7,509 nt of DNA from Candidatus Cloacimonadota bacterium (GTDB lineage Bacteria > Cloacimonadota > Cloacimonadia > JGIOTU-2 > B8-G9). The position numbers were made by a program, and so were the translations under genes. The stretch is taken from assembly GCA_003647765.1 (NCBI GenBank), contig QMNM01000059.1, positions 1-7,509 of the forward strand. Reading direction: 5' to 3'. Shown here in pieces: positions 1 through 5,643 of this stretch (positions within the stretch are counted from its first letter, which is position 1; each line of letters opens with the position of its first letter). The notes below the pieces were generated by a model. That model saw only the letters and a list, made by a program, of their open reading frames with translations. It was not told the origin of the DNA and ran no database searches.

Positions 1-12
1 AAAACTTTTACA

Positions 13-1053
13 TTAAAATAATAAATTAGCATCATCAGAAGTAGATTCTTTCTGAACCTTATCTTCCATCTCTTTTTTTAATCCCTCTGTAATCCAATCA
101 ATCTTGTTTCTTGTTTCAGACCAAAATAATCTTTCTTCATCGTCATATATATCGGATACCAACGGTCTAGCATAATTAATACTGTTGTTGACTAATATAT
201 TTGATTCTTTATCATTCTTCTTTCTAAATACTATAAGAAACTCATTAACCTTTAAGCAGTTTAGATTAGTAATTGCTTGGTTATACAATGGATGTCTTTT
301 AACAGGTGATAATTCCAATACTATCTCATCAACCAAATCAACACCCATCTCTTGAATAAAATGAACCCACTCATCCTTAAGATTTAGATACTCACCTTTT
401 CTTCTAAAGTTAGCAATCTTAACGGCAATAAAACCACCAGGTTTTAATTTGTTTATGGACTTCTGAATAATCGTTTGAAACATAGCATCAAACTTTGATT
501 TGTCGGACAAATCAGATAGTTGTGTTCCGTTCACTGGCTCTTCATATTTTTCAAGATTCCAAAATGGTGGATCAGTAATCACACAATCAACAGAATCATC
601 TTCAATATACTTGTCCATGTACTCACTACTATCATTAATAAGTTCTATATTATTTGTTCTCTCAAATTGTTCTTTCAACTTAACCAAATGGTCTTGTTGT
701 ATTTTGAACCTTTTATCAGTAATCTCAAATCCAATAAAATTTCTCTTTAATAGGAATGGGACAAAAGAAGATGAATGACCAGCAAATGGATCAAGCACAG
801 TGTCGTTCTCTGCAGACCAAAATTCAACTATCCTTTTATGATACTCTTTATTCCAACCAGATAGATAACCACCAGTACCAGCTTTAATCCAATCATCTTT
901 TCCTTTTGATAACTGCTCTTCTTTATATACAGTGTCACATATGTCCTCAATTAAATTGTTTCTCTTATAATTCCATATTGACTTTGGTTCAAATGATAAT
1001 TCATAATTACCTTGTTTACCTAATCGTTTTGCATAAGGTAGATTTTCTTCCAT
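13..1053 (-). CDS. DNA amino-methyltransferase (N6-adenine or N4-cytosine), DPPF type
   Basis: This 346-residue protein should transfer a methyl group from S-adenosylmethionine to an exocyclic amino group of a DNA base. The SAM-binding motif I reads DPFAG at residues 88-92, and the catalytic motif IV reads DPPFW at 161-165. An LKPGGF strand-turn at 203-208 is typical of class I methyltransferases. Motif I precedes motif IV, unlike the beta-class order usual in restriction-modification enzymes. Motif I continues HSSS rather than the common GxG. The ATG at 1053 has AAGGA six bases upstream, and a TATAAT lies at 1082-1087 on the same strand. No restriction endonuclease or target-recognition partner is visible, so it looks like an orphan, phage- or plasmid-type enzyme. 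The family is confident, but the modified base and target site cannot be told. RNA methylation is a less likely alternative. Confidence 0.87.
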   Translation of the reverse strand: MEENLPYAKRLGKQGNYELSFEPKSIWNYKRNNLIEDICDTVYKEEQLSKGKDDWIKAGTGGYLSGWNKEYHKRIVEFWSAENDTVLDPFAGHSSSFVPFLLKRNFIGFEITDKRFKIQQDHLVKLKEQFERTNNIELINDSSEYMDKYIEDDSVDCVITDPPFWNLEKYEEPVNGTQLSDLSDKSKFDAMFQTIIQKSINKLKPGGFIAVKIANFRRKGEYLNLKDEWVHFIQEMGVDLVDEIVLELSPVKRHPLYNQAITNLNCLKVNEFLIVFRKKNDKESNILVNNSINYARPLVSDIYDDEERLFWSETRNKIDWITEGLKKEMEDKVQKESTSDDANLLF

Positions 1054-1081
1054 ATTATATCCTTGGTTCTAATTGGTATTA

Positions 1082-1099
1082 ATTATACATTTAATTATA
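1082..1099 (-). promoter_or_regulatory. candidate -10 boxes for the methyltransferase gene
   Basis: Reading the minus strand there are two TATAAT hexamers, at 1099-1094 and 1087-1082, the second preceded directly by TG. The nearer one would start RNA about 22 bases before the ATG at 1053, which leaves room for the visible AAGGA ribosome site. No clear TTGACA -35 is seen. In DNA this AT-rich such boxes also arise by chance. Confidence 0.4.
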
Positions 1100-1100
1100 A

Positions 1101-1168
1101 GTTCTGATAAGAACAAGGGCTATGCCCTCTCTTGTCTCGGAGAGTGTCCTCGGACATAAATTCACTCT
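1101..1168. repeat. cluster of small inverted repeats (GC-richer island)
   Basis: Four short stem-loops lie almost end to end. They are GTTC/GAAC (1101-1114), AGGGC-tat-GCCCT (1116-1128), CTCTC/GAGAG (1127-1144) and TGTCC-tc-GGACA (1145-1156). An outer pair AGAGTG (1141-1146) and CACTCT (1163-1168) encloses the last one. TGTCTCGGA at 1133-1141 is nearly repeated as TGTCCTCGGA at 1145-1154. The island is clearly richer in G+C than its surroundings. It sits between the methyltransferase promoter and the iterons, so it may belong to the origin (primosome assembly, single-strand initiation or a small RNA). The role is not established. Confidence 0.5.
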
Positions 1169-1258
1169 TCTTTAAGATTCTTTATTCTATTCTTTAGAGA
1201 TTTTCAATCGGTTAAATATACATATTAATAAGGTGTTATAATTGGACTAAAAATAAAA

Positions 1259-1351
1259 CTTCACATTCTACTCTTACTAACTTCACATTCTACTCTTACC
1301 AAAATCCAAAAACTTCACATTCTACTCTTACCTTCACATTCTACTCTTACC
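1259..1351 (+). repeat. iteron array of the replication origin (four direct repeats)
   Basis: Four direct copies of CTTCACATTCTACTCTTACC occur at 1259-1278 (last base T), 1281-1300, 1313-1332 and 1332-1351, the last two sharing one C. Start-to-start distances are 22, 32 and 19 bases, so the first two steps are near two and three helical turns. Direct repeats of this length just upstream of a Rep_3 initiator are the standard binding sites for monomeric Rep in iteron plasmids. No canonical TTATCCACA DnaA box was found beside them. The AT-rich stretch at about 1352-1427 is a candidate unwinding element. Confidence 0.88.
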
Positions 1352-1399
1352 ATAAAACTTTATACTACACACTATTAAATGTAAAGAAATAACTACATA

Positions 1400-1412
1400 T
1401 ATAATGTATAAT
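1400..1412 (+). promoter_or_regulatory. candidate promoter of the rep gene
   Basis: Two TATAAT hexamers occur at 1400-1405 and 1407-1412, about 50-60 bases before the rep ATG. RNA from either would start near 1412-1420, just upstream of the inverted iteron core at 1428-1441. Rep bound there could block it. No convincing -35 hexamer is seen. Confidence 0.45.
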
Positions 1413-1427
1413 TAAATACACAATATA

Positions 1428-1441
1428 GGTAAGAGTAGAAT
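1428..1441 (-). promoter_or_regulatory. inverted iteron core, likely Rep autoregulatory operator
   Basis: GGTAAGAGTAGAAT is the exact reverse complement of the last 14 bases of the iteron (ATTCTACTCTTACC). It lies 19 bases before the rep start codon. In iteron plasmids, Rep commonly represses its own gene through inverted iteron-like half-sites near the promoter. Here only one inverted copy is visible rather than a paired palindrome. The match is seen directly and the function is inferred. Confidence 0.72.
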
Positions 1442-1460
1442 ATCAACAAAAGGATAATAT

Positions 1461-2672
1461 ATGAGAAAAGACATTTTTGAAGTTCATAAACCTAGTGCTT
1501 TAATTAGTGCTGAATACAAAACTCCAATCATACAGAGAGGTAGAATAAAAGGTTACGAGCATTACACATTGACACCAATTCAACATGATGCTATGAATTA
1601 TATGTGTTATATTGCTAGAGAACAAATTCATAAGAGGGTTAAAGTTGCTGAAACAATTGAAGCATTTTCTTCTGAGGATGAATTATTTGAATTTTTAGAG
1701 GTTCAACATTTTGAGATTAATCTTAAAGAGTTGTCAGATTTTACAGACAAGTATAAACACAAGCAAGATAAGAATGAGTTATCTGCAATATTGGATGCTC
1801 TTTGTGCCGTTCAAGTAAAAGTTGGAATATTCAAACAAGATGCGGCACTTGGTGAAATTCATGCAGTAAAAACAATGTCATTGCTACGAAATTATACACG
1901 AGTAACAAATAGCACTGTTGCTGATTTCCAATTAGAACCAGAAATACTATTAGGATGGATTCATAAGACTAAACCATTCGCAAAACTATATCTAAAGATT
2001 CAGACAAAATTGAAACTTACTTACTCCAAAATACTTTACGAGAACTGTAAAGATTATGAACGTTTGAAAAAGCCCCTCACAAAATCTTTTGAAGATTGGG
2101 TTAGAGTTCTTGGTATAGATAAGACAAAATCAAACACTGGAACTCCAAGTCAATTAAAAGCAGCTTATCTTAATAAAGCCATAAAAGAGATAAATGAACA
2201 CACTGATATTTTTATTGATGATATTAAGGGTAAAAAAACAGATGGTAAAACTATTATGACTGTTGAATTTCATACACAGAAATGCGATTTAATTGAAGAT
2301 GACGATGCAAATTTATCAATTGATGAACAGATAATGAAATCGAAGAAATTAACTATTGCACACGAGCGATTAAATAAGTCAAAACAGTATCAAACAATAA
2401 CAAATGAAAAGGCTTGGTTGAAGAAAACAGTTGAATCAATCACAGATGATTTTGTACATCAATTAGATATGATAGAAGAGGCAAAGTTAGTATTGGATAC
2501 ATTTGACATTAAACCTTTTATGGATAAGCTAACAAATAAATATAGTGATTTTATTGGTATGAAGGATTACAAGCTAATATACTTATTTGATGAAACAAAA
2601 GGGGATATAACTAAAAATGCCCTTGAAACTTATAAGATATTAGAATCTCTTGCAGATGAGATTATTAGTTAA
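1461..2672 (+). CDS. Replication initiator protein, Rep_3 / RepB family
   Basis: This 403-residue protein is the likely plasmid replication initiator, binding the iterons at 1259-1351 and recruiting the host replication machinery. Residues about 35-170 fit the first winged-helix domain, beginning with an LTPIQ-type helix. Residues about 175-270 fit the second winged-helix domain. Family hallmarks there are a KLYLKIQTKLKLTYSKILYE-like segment (175-194), an FEDWVRVLGI helix (210-219), a lysine-rich helix leading to AIKEINEHTDI (240-250), and a strand ending VEF (268-270). The remaining C-terminal part, about 275-403, is charged, mostly helical and longer than in minimal Rep proteins. AAAGGA stands six bases before the ATG. 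The stop overlaps the stop of the convergent gene in one TTAA. Rep level is probably set by the inverted iteron upstream. Confidence 0.88.
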   Translation: MRKDIFEVHKPSALISAEYKTPIIQRGRIKGYEHYTLTPIQHDAMNYMCYIAREQIHKRVKVAETIEAFSSEDELFEFLEVQHFEINLKELSDFTDKYKHKQDKNELSAILDALCAVQVKVGIFKQDAALGEIHAVKTMSLLRNYTRVTNSTVADFQLEPEILLGWIHKTKPFAKLYLKIQTKLKLTYSKILYENCKDYERLKKPLTKSFEDWVRVLGIDKTKSNTGTPSQLKAAYLNKAIKEINEHTDIFIDDIKGKKTDGKTIMTVEFHTQKCDLIEDDDANLSIDEQIMKSKKLTIAHERLNKSKQYQTITNEKAWLKKTVESITDDFVHQLDMIEEAKLVLDTFDIKPFMDKLTNKYSDFIGMKDYKLIYLFDETKGDITKNALETYKILESLADEIIS

Positions 2673-2998
2673 GACTTATACTTTATATCTGCGATAATTT
2701 CTGAAAAGTCGTCTAAGAATTTCTGAAAAGATTTAATTTTCTTTAATTTTCTGAATGACTTTTTATCACTCCCCAAATAAAACATCATATCAATTTTTGT
2801 TGAATATGGTAATGAACTTGCATACTCCACTAATTCTCCAATCATTGCTTCATCTTTTCTAAAGTGATTAAATATTGCTGCCAAATCATCTGTAAGTAAT
2901 AATGAAGTGTCTACTACATAATCACCTATATTGATTTGTAGTGATTGTGGTTGGTGGTCAAGATGTGCTTCTTTTAGTAATTCTTCAAATGGATTCAT
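2669..2998 (-). CDS. small hypothetical protein (109 aa)
   Basis: I do not recognise this protein. It has no signal peptide, membrane segment or cysteine cluster, so it is probably cytosolic. An N-terminal amphipathic stretch (residues 1-11) is followed by a short strand-rich part (about 20-35), helices, and a lysine-rich C-terminal helix pair (about 79-107). AGGA six bases before the ATG supports the start. It follows the 3024-3416 gene after 25 bases on the same strand, so the two may be co-transcribed. It converges on rep, and the two stop codons share TTAA at 2669-2672. It lacks the C-terminal PE tail seen in the other array genes. Confidence 0.72.
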   Translation of the reverse strand: MNPFEELLKEAHLDHQPQSLQINIGDYVVDTSLLLTDDLAAIFNHFRKDEAMIGELVEYASSLPYSTKIDMMFYLGSDKKSFRKLKKIKSFQKFLDDFSEIIADIKYKS

Positions 2999-3023
2999 TT
3001 ATATTCCTAATTTTTAATGTATT

Positions 3024-3416
3024 TTACAAAATGTTAAACTGATAATTAATCATTTCAATAAAATCATCATTTACATATTTTATGTATTGCTCAGGGTATT
3101 TCGTAAATAGAACTTCAAGTTCTCTATAAAATTGTTTCTGGATTTTATTTTCAAAATAAGGACCGGAAATAGCGAATAAAACCATAGTGTTTATTAGTAA
3201 ATAATCTTTATTTGTGTAGAAGCTACTTAATTGTCTTTCATGTTTTTCAAATAAAGCCCCGTTTGTTATTGGTAATTTATCTATGTTTCCCCATCCATCA
3301 TGTATAACTGAAATTACTTGAAAGGTATAGATATTAATTTCTACATCGTGTAATCGAACAGTATAGAATTTCCCATCTGGACGTGAAAAATAAAAGTAAT
3401 CTTTGTTATATTCCAA
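3024..3416 (-). CDS. small hypothetical protein (130 aa), TTG start, internal YPEQYI
   Basis: I do not recognise this protein. The start is probably TTG at 3416: AGGA lies six bases upstream, the N-terminus is compositionally normal, and the next in-frame ATG is far inside. The first half looks strand-rich with aromatic and charged residues, and the second half is helical. Residues 107-112 read YPEQYI after a helix, closely resembling the C-terminal tails of the neighbouring small proteins. Here the chain continues for 18 more residues (113-130). A minus-strand TATAAT at 3449-3444 would give a leader of about 20 bases. It probably forms an operon with the gene at 2669-2998. No function can be assigned. 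Confidence 0.7.
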   Translation of the reverse strand: MEYNKDYFYFSRPDGKFYTVRLHDVEINIYTFQVISVIHDGWGNIDKLPITNGALFEKHERQLSSFYTNKDYLLINTMVLFAISGPYFENKIQKQFYRELEVLFTKYPEQYIKYVNDDFIEMINYQFNIL

Positions 3417-3443
3417 ATAAAATCCTATTTAATAAATTAATGG

Positions 3444-3459
3444 ATTATATCATATAAAT
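3444..3459. promoter_or_regulatory. divergent candidate -10 boxes between two unknown genes
   Basis: The intergenic stretch 3417-3485 separates diverging genes. On the minus strand TATAAT occupies 3449-3444, and on the plus strand TATAAA occupies 3454-3459. Each would start RNA about 20 bases before its gene's start codon (3416 and 3486). The two promoters would overlap, so a regulator here could control both. No -35 hexamers are clear. Confidence 0.4.
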
Positions 3460-3485
3460 ACTTAAAAAGATATAAAGGTGTTATA

Positions 3486-3812
3486 ATGAGAGTAAATGAT
3501 TTATTAAATGAAGTTAGTGTATATCGTAATAATTCTGTGAAAGTTATGATGGTGCAATCTGCAATTGATAAACTGTTCCCAACCAATGAAACAAGTGAAA
3601 GACCTATAATAAAAAATGATAGTGAAGGTTTATATATCACACTTGATAAGATTCAGATGTTGAATTACATTAATAATGGTATGGGTAGTTTCATTTTAGT
3701 AGATGATAAGTTTGTAGATGATTATAAGAATATAAGAAAATATTACATTCATTACAATAAGACAATAGAAGCACCAAAGAAGACTCCTATGAACCTGAAA
3801 AAAGAAGCTTAA
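3486..3812 (+). CDS. small hypothetical protein (108 aa)
   Basis: I do not recognise this protein. It starts with MRVNDLLNEV, has a central mixed strand and helix region with acidic patches (about 60-80), and ends in a lysine-rich tail (98-108). There are no membrane segments or catalytic motifs. AAGGTG lies five or six bases before the ATG. It is the only plus-strand gene inside an otherwise minus-strand block of small genes. Its stop overlaps that of the convergent gene at 3809-4126 within TTAA. The basic tail could suggest nucleic-acid contact, but this is a guess from charge alone. Confidence 0.7.
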   Translation: MRVNDLLNEVSVYRNNSVKVMMVQSAIDKLFPTNETSERPIIKNDSEGLYITLDKIQMLNYINNGMGSFILVDDKFVDDYKNIRKYYIHYNKTIEAPKKTPMNLKKEA

Positions 3813-3827
3813 CTCTGTAAAGCTTCT
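3798..3827 (-). terminator. intrinsic terminator of the minus-strand small-gene operon
   Basis: A perfect eight-base inverted repeat, AGAAGCTT (3803-3810) and AAGCTTCT (3820-3827), encloses a nine-base loop. On the minus strand the second arm runs into an unbroken T tract (positions 3803-3798), which is the form of a Rho-independent terminator. The stop codons of the two convergent genes lie inside it. On the plus strand no T tract follows, so termination is mainly of the minus-strand transcript. Confidence 0.68.
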
Positions 3828-4126
3828 AAATCTTCAATTGACTTACCCCAATTAACTCTTGAGTGTTCTGGCCATTTCTTAAGTTTAGAGATAGCTAAAC
3901 CTTGTGCCCAATGAAAATTCTTATCAGAATATCGTTTATTTGTGGACATTGCTTCAAAAGCAACAGCAACTAATTCCATATCAGTAGCACGGTTTGTTTC
4001 GTTTTGTAAGGCTTCTTGCATACCGTTGGTACATGCCGTAATAGCCTTGTTCAACATTGCTGGGTTGTTTTTAATTGTTGTAGTAATGTTGCCTAAAAAT
4101 CTCATTTCTTCTTCAAAAGTAAGCAT
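3809..4126 (-). CDS. small hypothetical helical protein (105 aa)
   Basis: I do not recognise this protein. It looks almost entirely helical: an acidic start (EEE at 5-7), long polar helices through about residue 60, an aromatic patch FHWAQG (71-76), then SKLKKWPEHSRVNW (80-93). The WPE at 85-87 weakly recalls the PE tails of the upstream genes, but it is internal and 18 residues follow it. AAAGGA is well placed before the ATG at 4126. It is the last gene before the terminator at 3798-3827, separated from the upstream gene by 47 bases that contain a 12-base palindrome. Confidence 0.72.
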   Translation of the reverse strand: MLTFEEEMRFLGNITTTIKNNPAMLNKAITACTNGMQEALQNETNRATDMELVAVAFEAMSTNKRYSDKNFHWAQGLAISKLKKWPEHSRVNWGKSIEDLEALQS

Positions 4127-4160
4127 ATATTTCCTTTAATATTTCGTACATCATACCATA

Positions 4161-4172
4161 TTTAAGCTTAAA
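4161..4172. repeat. 12-base perfect palindrome between two operon genes
   Basis: TTTAAGCTTAAA is a perfect palindrome one base beyond the stop codon of the 4174-4416 gene and upstream of the next gene's ribosome site. It could be an operator or an RNA-processing site, but it has no loop and no T tract, so it is not a standard terminator. An AT-rich palindrome of this size can also occur by chance. Confidence 0.35.
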
Positions 4173-4173
4173 C

Positions 4174-4416
4174 TTAGATTAATAACTCTGGGTGTTCTTT
4201 GAAATTTAATATCATGTTTAATCTACGAAGTAATAACATAAACATTTTGTCATCAAAAGAATTGCTTTTAGAGTTCATCAATAACTTGATAAGTGGGACA
4301 CAATCACTCTTGTCCATAGTATTAAAATCCCTTGGTCTATAAGTTCTATTCACCAAATCTATTTCTTCTTTATTAAGGGGTTTTAAGTCCAAGTCTAAAA
4401 TAGAAGTTAAACCCAT
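4174..4416 (-). CDS. small hypothetical protein (80 aa) ending HPELLI
   Basis: I do not recognise this protein. An acidic, leucine-rich N-terminus (MGLTSILDLDLKPLNKEE) leads to a polar middle (about 22-37), then a long helix (about 56-72) with a hydrophobic and arginine-rich face, and the tail HPELLI at 75-80. The ATG at 4416 lies inside the last codons of the upstream gene, giving a 10-base overlap. The site before it, AGAATT, is a poor ribosome site, so translation probably depends on coupling to that gene. The tail is not needed as a ribosome site here because the next gene starts 47 bases later with its own AAAGGA. This supports selection on the peptide itself. Confidence 0.68.
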   Translation of the reverse strand: MGLTSILDLDLKPLNKEEIDLVNRTYRPRDFNTMDKSDCVPLIKLLMNSKSNSFDDKMFMLLLRRLNMILNFKEHPELLI

Positions 4417-4664
4417 AATTCTGGCGATTCATTCATAAATTTCTTAACAATATATTTTGGAACTAAATAATATCCTTGGAAACTAATATTCCATTTACTC
4501 AATTGAATATGTGGCTCTTGCATCATTAATACTGATTTCTTATCTTCAAAATAAATCTTTCCACCATCAACTTTTTTAACCTTGAATATTGTGTCCTTTG
4601 TTACTGAATACAAATATTGACCCTTTCTAACATAACTTTCACTAATATCTAAGAAATTATTCAT
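4407..4664 (-). CDS. small hypothetical beta-rich protein (85 aa) ending SPELWV
   Basis: I do not recognise this protein. Residues about 16-65 alternate hydrophobic and polar residues (LYSVTKDTIFKVKKV, GKIYFEDKKSVLM, ISFQGYYLV) and look like a small beta barrel. A short helix (70-78) and the tail SPELWV (80-85) follow. An ATG at 4670 is also open, but I prefer the ATG at 4664. It forms an ATGA overlap with the upstream stop and sits eight bases after GGAG, whereas 4670 is only two bases from it. The gene overlaps its downstream neighbour by 10 bases. It is a middle gene of the tightly packed minus-strand operon. Confidence 0.7.
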   Translation of the reverse strand: MNNFLDISESYVRKGQYLYSVTKDTIFKVKKVDGGKIYFEDKKSVLMMQEPHIQLSKWNISFQGYYLVPKYIVKKFMNESPELWV

Positions 4665-4993
4665 ATCCATTTCTCCGGGTATTTTAATTTTGATTGTTCG
4701 ACTAAATCTTTGAAATAATCATCCATCTGCACATTAATTCTTGAAGCTTCATATACACTAAATTTAAGGAAAGCATCTTCATCTTCAAAAACATTACTAC
4801 TTATTGACCACTCATCTACACTTTCATAAATATCGTCCAGCGGACACATAAAATAAAATCGTTCTCCGTCATCCATTCTGTGTGTTGTATGTGTATGCAC
4901 CATTGGTATAATGGATTCAAAATAATCCTTATTAAAGGTCTGAAAGAAACCTCTCTGTAATAAATATATTTTATTTATTTCTAAATCATTCAT
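4661..4993 (-). CDS. small hypothetical acidic protein (110 aa) ending YPEKWI
   Basis: I do not recognise this protein. It is acidic and aromatic, with a histidine-rich segment HTHTTH at 33-38 followed by a strand FYFMCPLDD (46-54), an acidic stretch (52-73), and a C-terminal helix (about 89-103) leading to the tail YPEKWI at 105-110. The frame is open from a TTG at 4999, but the ATG at 4993 is preferred because it overlaps the upstream TGA as ATGA and has GAGG seven bases before it. The histidines could bind a metal, but no known motif is completed. It is co-translated with both neighbours. Confidence 0.7.
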   Translation of the reverse strand: MNDLEINKIYLLQRGFFQTFNKDYFESIIPMVHTHTTHRMDDGERFYFMCPLDDIYESVDEWSISSNVFEDEDAFLKFSVYEASRINVQMDDYFKDLVEQSKLKYPEKWI

Positions 4994-5250
4994 AACCAAG
5001 CCTCTGGGTACGTATCTATTGGCTTCAATAAATGTAATTCTGTAAGAACCCTATTCGCATTCTTATTCATACTATAAGCCGAGTGCTTTTCAGATACATT
5101 AGTTATTTTTAATACAAAGTTCCTAACAAACGGAAACCCAAATTTTAATACCATTTCTTCTGCAGATATTCGTGGATTGACCATACAATCAATGGACTTC
5201 ATTTTTTTTATCTCTATATCTATATCTTTTTCTGGTTTGTTTATGTTCAT
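4990..5250 (-). CDS. small hypothetical protein (86 aa) ending YPEAWL
   Basis: I do not recognise this protein. A charged, lysine-rich and acidic N-terminus (1-19) precedes a hydrophobic segment FGFPFVRNFVLKI (37-49) that is too polar to be a membrane helix. A helix (about 63-75), a short linker and the tail YPEAWL (81-86) follow. AGGA lies eight bases before the ATG at 5250. It begins the overlapped run of four genes, because its TGA overlaps the next ATG. Its last codons CCAGAGGCTT are identical in DNA to those at the end of the 5300-5605 gene, although only this copy overlaps a following start codon. Confidence 0.7.
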   Translation of the reverse strand: MNINKPEKDIDIEIKKMKSIDCMVNPRISAEEMVLKFGFPFVRNFVLKITNVSEKHSAYSMNKNANRVLTELHLLKPIDTYPEAWL

Positions 5251-5299
5251 ATTTTAATCCTAATTTTATTGCTATATATTACCATAATAAATCTTAATA

Positions 5300-5605
5300 T
5301 TAAATTAAAGCCTCTGGATATAGATATTCCATTTCAGCCATAAATTCTTTTGTGAAGTATAATTTGATACTTCCACCGGTAGTTTGGAATGTTATTCCGT
5401 CAACAACCATAACTTGAGGGTAATATTGTTTTATGGCAGAGTTTATTTCACTCTTTAATTTATGGATGGTCTGTTCTGATTGGATTTCAAAGGTATATTT
5501 CTCATATATCTCTTGAACTAAAGGGAAAAGTGAAACAGCATTGTATTTATTTTGGTTCTCTAATTGAACCATTATTTGAGGTATATTCATATGTATATTA
5601 TACAT
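5300..5605 (-). CDS. small hypothetical protein (101 aa) ending YPEALI
   Basis: I do not recognise this protein. It has a polar helical first half (about 9-60), then strands around residues 64-84 (VMVVDGITFQTTGGSIKLYF), a helix (86-94) and the tail YPEALI (96-101). The start is uncertain: ATGs at 5605 and 5590 both lack a Shine-Dalgarno site. A TATAAT at 5602-5597 would start RNA close to 5590, so the shorter form could be read from a leaderless message. The longer frame is listed as the conservative choice. It diverges from the kinase gene at 5644 with 38 bases between. An antitoxin role for that kinase is possible by position only. Confidence 0.66.
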   Translation of the reverse strand: MYNIHMNIPQIMVQLENQNKYNAVSLFPLVQEIYEKYTFEIQSEQTIHKLKSEINSAIKQYYPQVMVVDGITFQTTGGSIKLYFTKEFMAEMEYLYPEALI

Positions 5606-5638
5606 TAAAGGAAGATTTAAGTATAACTTCTATATAAT
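5597..5638. promoter_or_regulatory. divergent candidate promoters with very short or no leaders
   Basis: TATAAT occurs on the minus strand at 5602-5597 and on the plus strand at 5633-5638, as an inverted pair TATTATA/TATAATA. The plus box ends five bases before the ATG at 5644. The minus box ends six bases before the ATG at 5590. Neither gene has a good Shine-Dalgarno site, so both messages may begin at or beside the start codon. A second minus-strand box, TATACT at 5625-5620, would give a short leader to the ATG at 5605. Confidence 0.42.
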
Positions 5639-5643
5639 AAGAA

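Noticed and set aside
500-778. Open frames on the plus strand opposite the methyltransferase
   Set aside because: They are shadows of the methyltransferase gene. They lack ribosome sites and give hydrophobic, low-complexity translations.
1122-1178. Tiny plus-strand frame MPSLVSES... in the hairpin cluster
   Set aside because: It has 18 codons, no ribosome site, and lies within palindromic DNA. The hairpins explain the sequence better.
1259-1351. CRISPR array
   Set aside because: Repeats are 19-20 bases with gaps of 0-12 bases and no spacers of constant length. They precede a Rep gene, so they are iterons.
1160-1380. DnaA boxes near the iterons
   Set aside because: Only partial matches such as TTATACATT or ATTCAC were seen, and none reaches a convincing consensus.
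2652-2692. GCAGAT ... ATCTGC inverted repeat around the rep stop as a terminator
   Set aside because: Arms are six bases with a 29-base loop and no T tract, so it is too weak to call.
2696-2730. AATTTCTGAAAAG repeated at 2696-2708 and 2718-2730
   Set aside because: It is inside the 2669-2998 coding region at 22-base spacing, in different reading frames and in low-complexity T-rich DNA. It is probably chance or slippage.
3437-3640. 67-residue minus-strand frame opposite the 3486-3812 gene
   Set aside because: It is rich in Leu, Ile, Ser and Thr like a membrane peptide, but it covers the divergent promoter region and overlaps a better supported gene. No ribosome site is evident.
3942-4139. 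65-residue plus-strand frame opposite the 3809-4126 gene
   Set aside because: Antisense shadow with no ribosome site.
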